Part shown: piece by piece, positions 56,470-64,000 of the stretch
How the letters are laid out: each line of letters opens with the position of its first letter
How positions within the stretch are numbered: position 1 is the stretch's first letter
NCBI GenBank assembly: GCA_963989385.1
Contig: OZ022507.1
Location: 57,671,400-57,735,399, forward strand
Direction: 5' to 3'
From: Ctena decussata
Lineage: Eukaryota; Mollusca; Bivalvia; Lucinida; Lucinidae
Length of the DNA: 64,000 bases
Notes under the pieces: model-generated
What the model was told of the DNA's origin: nothing
Database searches by the model: none
Seen by the model: the letters and a program-made list of their open reading frames with translations, nothing else
Program-made: the position numbers and the translations under genes

Positions 56470-57300
56470 TTTTGGTTGACAAAAAATATGAATCAGTATA
56501 AGAATTCAGAGGAAAGAATAAATCAGATTTGTTAGTTCTTTGGTACTGCTTTTAGCCTTTCATGTGGGGTGGGGTATCGAGGTATCGAAAACCCAAATTT
56601 TTGGACTTTTTCAAGCGCGTACTACCATTTCGGCCGGCCAGTCTGATATATAAGCACATGACAGAATATAAGAGGAGGATCTCTAGTATTATGAACTGAA
56701 GAAACATGTTTGGGAAGTTACCTCCTTATTACCGTAACCATGGAAACGAACAATATCCTATTCAAAAAACAAGAAACTCATTAGTGCACAAAATCACTTA
56801 ATTGTTAGCCTAAACAATCAAAATACAGCATTAATTGCATGCACAATAGTTGTAAAAATATCAGTTTTAGTTTGAAAAACATAAACATCACAAAGGGTAG
56901 TAACGGGGTCCTCATAAAAATCATTCATGGGGCTCCGAAAGGGGTTTTAATGGTTAATTTTCCCCAAAATAACACATTTTCATCACAAAACTGCAAAACA
57001 AATTATTGATTTCTCTTTAATATGTTGTGAAAATATATGTTATATGTGTGAAGTTAACAGATATAAACTATAGCACTGGAATATTCTGGGGTCACTTAGG
57101 GGTCCAAATTAAGGGGTAAAAATGGGAAAATCGACCAAAATCATGAATTCCTTCATCAAACAAAACTTACAACAGTGCATACAATGACAATGGTTTAGAA
57201 ACCATTTGTCAAATACTAAGTGGTTTAAACATGGCAATGGGGTGCTCTTTTATTTTAGTTATAGTCCCTTAAGGGGCCATAAAAGGGGAAAAATCAGCAA
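56470..57300 (+). repeat. Long inverted repeat, left arm (partner 63150-64000)
   Basis: Colinear complement matches to 63150-64000: 'gaactgaagaaacatg.ttgggaagtta' (56693), 'accgtaaccatggaaac' (56743), GGGGCTCCGAAAGGGGTTTT (56930), 'ccttaaggggcca.aaa' (57271). Pair sums stay within about 25 of each other over the arm. No gene is seen; the G-rich 'aaggggccaaaaaggggtc' phrases repeat to about 57620. Confidence 0.88.
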
Positions 57301-58714
57301 AATTACCCAGTAATTACACTCTTCATATAGCATCTGAACCATTTTCAGTTACTTGTAAAGGCAACCACCAGTCTCATGTAAGGCTCATGAAATATGTTAT
57401 AGGGATCAAAGTAATTGCATTTTTGTATCCAGGAGGGGCCAAAAAGGGGTCAAAAATGCAGATAATTGCACAAAAAATTTAAGTTTCTCACGAAACAGCA
57501 TACTATATTTGTTACAAGTACACTGGTTCAAAAGCTGTTGATCAAATGAAAATAAATGAATTAAAGCCATAACCCTGGCTGCCCTGTGGTTCTTTTATAT
57601 GCATTTCAGGGGCCAAAAATTGGTTAAATATGTAATTACCATATCTTTCCTAATAAATGTCCCAGTCCCTTTCCCAAAACAATGTAAGATTGACTTGCCA
57701 TAAACTTTCTAAGGGGAACAGCATGAACTCCCGCTTGCTTCTCTGGAGGACTTAGCTAGCTCTTAAAAATGGGGTCTACTCTTCAAGTAAAGAATTTGTT
57801 TCTAAAAGAGCTCTTTTATAAGGGTGACCCTTTAAAACATGTTTGAATGAATAACAGTTCTGAAATGTCTCTCATTTGTTGACCTATATGAAACATGGTG
57901 TTTCACGTAATACGTTCAGATGTAAGCAGATCCTATCAGCATGCATCATAAAACCATCTACCTAAAGAGCAATCCTTTATCTAAAGAACTCTATTCCACT
58001 CCAAAGATAGGACTGGAACTCAAATAATATTCTTAATGTTAGAATGATTAACTGATTGTATTGCTTTGGTATTCCCTTTATATTTCTTTGATAGGCTCCA
58101 TAAGAGATAACAATAAAAATGCAGCATTAGCGACAGTATGACCTGATACTGTGCCATATACGTCGAAATGTTATCAGATCCTGTCAACAGCATTCATGAT
58201 ATGATCCATATCAGTATATCATAAGGTCATATAAAGAACTGCACTAAAGATGGATGAGCATGGATATTATCATGACAGGCTTGGAGTGGATCTGTTAAAA
58301 TGTCACTGATATAGGTCACTGGGTTACTTTGGCATTCTGTTTATCTCCCTTTTCAAGTCAATGCTCATATTAGTTGCTACATACCAATTTTTTCCTCTCA
58401 AAGTACAAATCTATTGATGCATTTTGGTCTTCGATACATTGATTCAACATATGCACTCTGTGTAACTGAAACTGCTGTTAGATTTCATTCTAATGCACTT
58501 AGGAATGTAACATGATGTGTAATGGATAACACAAATATATCCTGTGATATACAGTCAAAAAGCCAATGTCATAATGATAGGATGACATTTGGTTTGATTG
58601 TGATGTAAGTGCTTGTAATGGGTGCGAAGAAGTCTGAAAGTTGAAACTGAGCAAAAAGTGCATTAGTAAACTGTCATTTAGGGAGGTAAATCCTTCTGTA
58701 AAACAAATTTCTGC
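57301..58714. other. No gene seen
   Basis: AT-rich; continues with 'ggggcca' words to about 57620 and then shows nothing recognisable. Confidence 0.5.
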
Positions 58715-59297
58715 TTGGCTGTTTGGATACTTCCGAAACTATCTTCATTACCTCATTAGTTACGTGGTCCTTGTACGAGATGTACAGTTACTGTAGCCTT
58801 CGGTAGCATCTTATCTCAAAGGCCTGCATTTTTTTGTTTCCAACTTTGCTGTCAAGGTCAAGGTCCATGACTCACAAGCATACAAAATATGGATGCATGA
58901 AAAGGGAGCACATCAGTTTTTCCTTGACCCAAGATATGTGTTATCCATCTTTGCTTCAGCTTTGTCAGAGCTGCAATGGCTTGTGCAATCTTTCAGAGAA
59001 CCTTCGGTTTTGAGCCATCATCGGAGACAATTGCTCCTGGGTACTTGAAGCTTGTTACAGTTACAAACTTCTGTCATTTTGCCTTTATCTTCCTATGGCT
59101 GCTATTGGCGCTTGTCTTCAGTTTGATCTTATCAGCACCATCTTTTGTTCTGAACAAGTCTCCTGTACTGTACTTCTGAATTACACGTATGGCCTTGTCA
59201 TAGAGGTGCTCAATGGTAAGGACTAGATTTGCATTGATGTTTTACTTCCACATCGGGTCGCTCATAAAGCTGCATGCCACACCCTGTCAAGTGCTTA
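58715..59297 (-). pseudogene. Second copy of the LINE reverse transcriptase, decayed
   Basis: Base-level similarity to 46680-47490 throughout ('cattagttacgtggtccttgtacga', 'cttcggtagcatctta', 'atctcaaaggcctgc', 'ttttgagccatcatc', 'tttgcattgatgtt'). About 240 bp in the middle are gone, joining the KTKLM region directly to the region before the GVRQGC block, so the catalytic FADD motif is lost. Many single-base changes and frame breaks add to this. Its start near 'cctgtcaagtgctt' and end near 58715 are both inside coding sequence, so this is a fragment. Confidence 0.88.
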
Positions 59298-59473
59298 AAA
59301 TTTTTGAACCATCATCTCACACTGTAGGTGTAGCATTTCTTCAATACTTGGTCCAGGACCACGCACAAAATGGTTAGACTTTGCTTCTGGTATCATGAAC
59401 AAATATAAAGCATCATCAGAGGATATGTAAAGAAAAGGAAACATAACCCTATTTCCAGTTTTGATAGAGAATT

Positions 59474-59600
59474 ATGGACAACTCACCCCATAGACAACTT
59501 GCCCAAAGACAACTTGCCCCACAAAAATCTCGCCCCAAGACAACGCCCTACCTTCAGGTGACAACTCGCCCCACAGACAACTCGCCCTAAGACATCTCGC
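59474..59600. repeat. GACAACTCGCCCC minisatellite
   Basis: Seven or eight imperfect copies of a 13-16-bp unit: GACAACTCGCCCCA, 'gacaacttgcccca', 'catctcgcccca'. Confidence 0.9.
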
Positions 59601-59866
59601 CCCACAACTCCCAACGTTCTGAGACCACTCGCCCTTCTACAGAATTCTGCCCCGGACGACGGCACTTGCTCGAAAGATCTCTCAATGACCAACTGCAGTA
59701 CCCTCAAACCTCCATGCTCAGCCCGTGGGTGTACCAGGTCATCGTAGTAGTGCTCTGGGTATCTAATGCATTTACCAAGGTCCATGCACTCACAGCCAGG
59801 GTCACGGCGAGCTTCCTTTTTTACCGTGTCGTTGATCGCTCGTCTGGCTTGATGCCCCGAGTATGA
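59601..59866 (-). CDS. Possible unknown coding fragment next to the minisatellite
   Basis: From TAG at 59869-59867 the minus strand stays open through 59483. The first ~85 codons have gene-like composition: GHQARRAINDTVKKEARRDP, GCECMDLGKCIRYPEHYYDD, LVHPRAEHGGLRVLQLVIER. They are rich in charged residues, contain a CxC...C cluster, and do not come from the GGGCGAG repeats that supply the remaining codons. No start codon precedes GHQARR in frame; the first ATG is at 59785. It could be an exon or part of an unknown mobile element. I do not recognise it. Confidence 0.35.
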
Positions 59867-60114
59867 CTAAGTTTATTTTTTATCAAATGTGAATAAGTGA
59901 CCTTTTGAATTAATAGACAGAATAACTGCAAAAGGACAAAATGACGTTAATTTGGGGAAGAACCATTTACCTTAAGTGAATGGGCTCTGGCTTGATGCCC
60001 CGAATATGACCAGGTTTTGATATTTATGGACTATATGGACTATAAAACTAGTACAAAAAAAAAAAAAAAGAAACTGACCATTGGCCCTGTAGCTCACATG
60101 AGTCCATTCATCTC

Positions 60115-60560
60115 AGCACTCAAGAGTAAGTACCGGTAGCTCTAAAGTAAATTGTACAATGTGGCCTAATTTCAAATTTGTCTGAGTTGTTATGCTTGTC
60201 CTAGTTAATAACAGCAAGTTTGTTTATGTTACAATAAAAAAATAAAGTCGCTATGCCTGGGATACGGTCATATATGGGCTATCAAAACACTCAAGGGCAA
60301 GTAACTCCAAGGTGGACTATACAATATAGACACATTCCGAACTTGTCAGAGAGTTTATGAATGTCCAATTTATCAGCAAGTTTGATCAATTTTCAATAAA
60401 AATAAAGTTGATATGCCTCGAGGACAACATTTCCCCATCGTAAGTCCATGGGAATTTTTTTTTCGGTCTTTAAGGGCAAGGAACTCCAAAATGAATATTC
60501 TGATCTGGCCCAAATTCAGACTCATCAGAGATTTCATGCCTATCCTGATAATCTTTTCCC
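60115..60560 (+). repeat. Diverged ~175-bp tandem repeats
   Basis: Three related units with 'ctcaag.g.aagtaactccaaggtggac', 'tacaatat', 'aacttgtcagagagtttatg' at about 60118, 60288 and 60468. Confidence 0.7.
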
Positions 60561-60734
60561 ATTAAAAGTCTATGGAAACACTAAACTGCTTTAGCAACCA
60601 AGAACATGGGCAACAAAAATAAAATACAAAAGTTATGTAGAGACTAAATGTCACTAATAGTTATGCAGAGATTCATCTTCATTTCCCTCATGGCTGCCGA
60701 GAGAACGATTTTTAGAACTACTTTTTTCAAATAA

Positions 60735-62345
60735 AAATTTAGCCTTTTGGTTACAATGGCAACCAATCAAAATCAGTGATTTTGACTTAATTTATATGGA
60801 TAGAAGAAGATTTTTAAAATATTTTTTCGAATATCTTTCCTTGATGTTGCCACGGCAACCAATCAAATTCAGTGATTTGGAAAAAAGTCATTCGAATCAT
60901 AGAGGACTACTCAAGAAACTTTTCTATACTAAAATTCTAATTAACTCCAGTTAGATAGCAAATATTGCCAATTTCCAGCAAATATGGCCAATTTCCATCT
61001 CTCCCATTATATGTCAACTGAAACTATAAATTGCAATAGCAGCAAAACTGCTGGAGCAATTGCCATGAAACATATTACTTCTATAGAGGCTAATGCTGAG
61101 ATCCTTTCTGAAAAGTTTAAGCTTAATCAGCAATATAGCTTCTGCGAAAATGATTTTTTTTATTCTATTTTTAACCATTCGGTTGCAACGGCAACCAGCC
61201 AAATTGCACAATTTGCATAAATTTAATAAGCCTGGTTTAGGACCACTCAAGAAGTATTTCTGTCAAAGGTTTGTCAAAATATCTGCACTGATATAGCAAT
61301 AAATTTAAATTTTGTATTTTGCCATTATAAGTCAACGGCAACTTTAAGTTGCCACAGCGACCAAACTGCTAGAGCAATTGCCAAGAAAAAAATATTTTTG
61401 TAGAGGCTAGTACTAAGATCTTTTCTGTGAAGTTTGAACTTTACGGGTTGAATAATTTCTGAAATGATTTTTGAATATTTTTTTCTATTTTTAACCATTC
61501 GGTTACCATAGCAACCAGCCAAATTGTGCAATTTTCATAAATGTCATGTGGTTGGTAGAGGACTACTCAAGGTGTATTTCTGTAAAAGATTTGTCAAACT
61601 ATCTGCAGTGACATAGCAATAAATGCAAATTTTCAATTTTTCTCATAGATGTCAATGGAAACTTGAAGTTGCCATAGCAACCAAAGTTCTAGGGCAATTG
61701 CAAAGAAAAACGGTAGTTTCATAGAGGCTAGTACTAAGGTCTTGTCTGTGAACTTTGAACTTTACGGGTTCATAGTTTCTGTGGAGATGATTTATGAGTA
61801 TTTTTCCTATTTTTAACCAATCGGTTGCCATGGCAACCAGCCAAATTCTGCAATTTACATAAATTTTATATGTTTGGTGGAGGGCTACTCAAGGAGCGTT
61901 TCTGTAAAAGATTTGTCAAAATATCTGCAGTGACATAGCAAAAAATGCATATTTTCAAATTTTCCCATGGAAGTCAATGGAAACTTTAAGTTGCCATAGC
62001 AACCAAAGTTCTAGAGCAATTGCCAAGAAAAACGGTAGTTTCATGGGCTAGTACTAAGATCTTGTGTGAAGATTTAGCTATACTGGTTGCATAGTTTCTG
62101 AGGAGATGTTTTTTATATTTTTCCTATTTTTAAACATTCGGTTGCTATGGCAATCAGCCAGATTCTGCAATTTACATAAATTTCATGTGGTTGATAGAGG
62201 ACTACTCAAGAAACGTTTCTGTAAAAGATTTGTCAAAATATCTGCAGTGACCTAGCAATAAATGCAAATTTTCAATTTTGCCAATGGAAGTCAATGGAAA
62301 TTTTAAGTTGCCATAGCAACCAAAGTTCTAAAGCGATTTGGATAA
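60735..62345 (+). repeat. ~320-bp satellite with X-box-like palindromes, about five units
   Basis: The phrase TTAACCATTCGGTTGC-like recurs at 61171, 61491, 61813 and 62130 (spacings 320, 322, 317), with more diverged units before 61.1 kb. Each unit has 'agaggactactcaag', 'aaaagatttgtcaaaatatctgcagtga', 'gtcaatggaaac', 'gctagtactaagatcttg'. Each unit contains two GTTGCC(A/T)..GGCAACC-type inverted motifs. Open frames here (60984-61531) have no domain. Confidence 0.93.
61823..61838. promoter_or_regulatory. Perfect X-box-like palindrome GGTTGCCATGGCAACC
   Basis: A perfect 16-bp palindrome matching the RFX transcription-factor X-box (GTTGCC-ATGG-CAAC type). Variants of it stand at the same place in the other units (61181, 61501, 62140), and a second set GTTGCCATAGCAACC at 61669, 61990 and 62307. 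The motif match is direct; binding is inference, and such motifs within a satellite need not be functional. Confidence 0.5.
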
Positions 62346-62429
62346 AAACAGTATTATTAGTTCCCCCTGCCTATAGATACTATATATGAAATTTGATTAC
62401 AACAGGTCTTGTATTGGACGGACACACGG

Positions 62430-62520
62430 TGTCAAGTGTGTGCAACTATGGCTACGTACCGCTGAGCCACTTGGGGAACGTCGTTAGGAGAATCGAACTG
62501 AACTGAACTGAACAAGCCTT
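62430..62520 (-). mobile_element. tRNA-like SINE head fragment
   Basis: The complement reads CCCCAAGTGGCTCAGCGGTA, like an A-box region, next to a short (AACTG)n run at 62494-62513. No body was identified. Confidence 0.45.
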
Positions 62521-63126
62521 GTAGTTTCAGAGATTGAAAATATTGACAAACGGACGGACGACGGGCAATATACTATAAGCTCACCTGTGAGCCTACGGCT
62601 CTGGCAAGCTAGAAAACAAACAAAAAAAAAACGGCCGGTAAATGGCTGTAAAAAATGGCTAGACTAATATTTGAATATCAGTATAGCCATTTGTGATAGC
62701 AATACCTAGTCACTCCTCCTCGTGGCACCAGCTGGAAACTATTGATGTGGGTGATGTAAATATAGGCACAACCACCTGATTTGTGTATATGAACAGCGTT
62801 TTATTCTCTTATTGTGTAGAAATAAACCTATTCATAGGCTAACCTGGCTGTTCGACTTCCCAGTGTCCAAGTTTAATTTCAAGTCGAAGACTACAAAATT
62901 GGTACGAGCTGTGTTCTGGATCTGGTACTTGTGTTCCATTTAGCTACTTTATGTTGTGAAGAAAGCCATGATTTTGTTTGATCTTTCCCCCTTTTATTCC
63001 CCTTTTTGGACCATTTGTAATCTAAGAGTATCCCAGTTCCATACTTTGTATCTGTTAATTTACAATTTCTGAACAGTTTAAAGTAATAGATAATGTATTT
63101 TGTTGCAGTATGAAGAATATTTGAGA

Positions 63127-63151
63127 TTTTTTTTTTTTGGGGGGGGGGGGG
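63127..63151. repeat. Poly-T/poly-G run
   Basis: Twelve T followed by thirteen G; a likely sequencing-length-uncertain site. Confidence 0.95.
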
Positions 63152-64000
63152 CAAATAAGGAGATTTTACCCTTTTTGGCCCCTTAAGGAGCTATAAATAC
63201 TGTAACAGAACACCCTATTGTCATTATCTATACCTGTTGACATTTGACTGACAGATTCTTAGCCATTATATTAGCATGCAGTGCTGTTTATGGTTGTTTT
63301 GTGAAGCAATTCAGACATTTTCGTCAAAATTCCTCCTTTCAGCCCCTTTTTTGGGCCCTTAAATGCCATGCACATATTACCCAGGAGTACCCCATAACCA
63401 TATTTTGTATCTGTTAACTTTGGGCTGATATTTTTACAACCTTGTTAAAGGAAAACAGTTATGAGTTTGTAACTGCATGGAGAAAATTAATCATTTGGGG
63501 TGCCAATTAGCCTGTTAAAACCCCTTTCGGAGCCCCTTAAATGAATATTAAAAGAGTCTAAGTACTGGTCCTTGTAATGTGGATATAACTTAATGTAAGT
63601 CTGATATTTTCACAACAACTATACATGTAATTACTGCTGCATGTCATTGTTTATGGAAAAAATGTTTGATATTTTACAGGGTTATGTTTTTCCGTTTTTT
63701 TTATATCGGGTACTTATTGTTTCCATGGTTACGGTCAGAAGGAAGTAACTTCCCAAGCATGTTTCTTCAGTTCATTATAGTTGAGGTCCTCCTTTAGTTT
63801 GTAGTGATATGTAGATATGTCAGACTGACCGGACGAAATGACAGTATACGCTTAAAAATGCCTTAAAATGGGGGTTTCGGATACCTTGATACCCCACCCA
63901 CCATTAGCAGCCAGAAGCAGTACTAAAGAAATTATAAAACTATTATATTTGTTTTTCCTTACACTCATACTGACCTATACTTCTTCAACAAATTCATGTT
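63152..64000 (-). repeat. Long inverted repeat, right arm (partner 56470-57300)
   Basis: Complement of the left arm, running to the window end and probably beyond. No gene is seen. Confidence 0.88.

Noticed and set aside
1..64000. CRISPR array or prokaryotic defence system
   Set aside because: Repeats are tandem or inverted transposon sequence without uniform unique spacers, and no bacterial-type genes are present.

Overview
The window reads as repeat-dense nuclear DNA from an invertebrate animal, most likely a bivalve mollusc. The base composition is AT-rich. There are no bacterial-style operons. A BEL/Pao retrotransposon, a non-LTR reverse transcriptase of a type common in bivalves, several tRNA-derived SINE families and many short inverted-repeat transposons are scattered through it. 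The species call is inference from these element types; no host gene identifies it. Almost nothing is host coding sequence. The one convincing host-type exon is a half CUB domain with good splice sites at 38558-38748.

Layout. 1-7528: a minus-strand BEL/Pao LTR retrotransposon (5' LTR 7038-7528, gag, protease, RT, RNase H, integrase running off the left edge). It is broken by stops and frameshifts and split inside gag by a 2.45-kb element with its own TIRs and a CATATG target duplication (4127-6578). 7.5-18.9 kb: SINEs and short TIR elements, among them one carrying an N-terminal MADF-like coding remnant (11060-11660), a MITE family whose terminal 74-bp segment is tandemly amplified (12525-13365), and a hAT-like element (13531-14295). 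18,899-29,203: the most striking object, about 10.3 kb of giant foldback sequence. It is built from (GGTTCCY)n heptamer arrays and about 275-bp subunits in two alternating types, arranged as an 8.3-kb inverted repeat followed by a second smaller element of the same design, with a shared end motif CATGACCGTTAAGTACG.

29.2-38.5 kb: a diverged segmental tandem duplication (31.3-32.2, 33.7-34.5 and 35.0-35.5 kb) holding an unrecognised conserved reading frame, a LINE ORF1-like relic (35.45-36.34 kb), and TACGT-rich diverged tandem repeats. 38.5-46 kb: the CUB exon, an 88-bp tandem array, a mariner-like TIR element (41284-42187), several foldback hairpins, and a broken transposase-type ORF ending in a SWIM zinc finger (44908-45433). 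46-51 kb: a 5'-truncated but intact LINE reverse transcriptase (46412-47638, minus), inside a pair of 180-bp inverted repeats. 51-56.2 kb: three SINE families and two copies of a GAGTCGGGTAA-type MITE. 56.2-64 kb: an inverted-repeat pair (56.47-57.3 and 63.15-64.0 kb) enclosing a second, deleted LINE copy, a GACAACTCGCCCC minisatellite and a ~320-bp satellite whose every unit carries RFX X-box-like palindromes.

The sequence shows no shared pathway. The unifying theme is layered transposition: autonomous remnants (BEL/Pao, LINE, DDE/SWIM, MADF-bearing) next to many non-autonomous elements built from inverted and tandem repeats. All boundaries were read by eye and most are good to a few bases to a few tens of bases.
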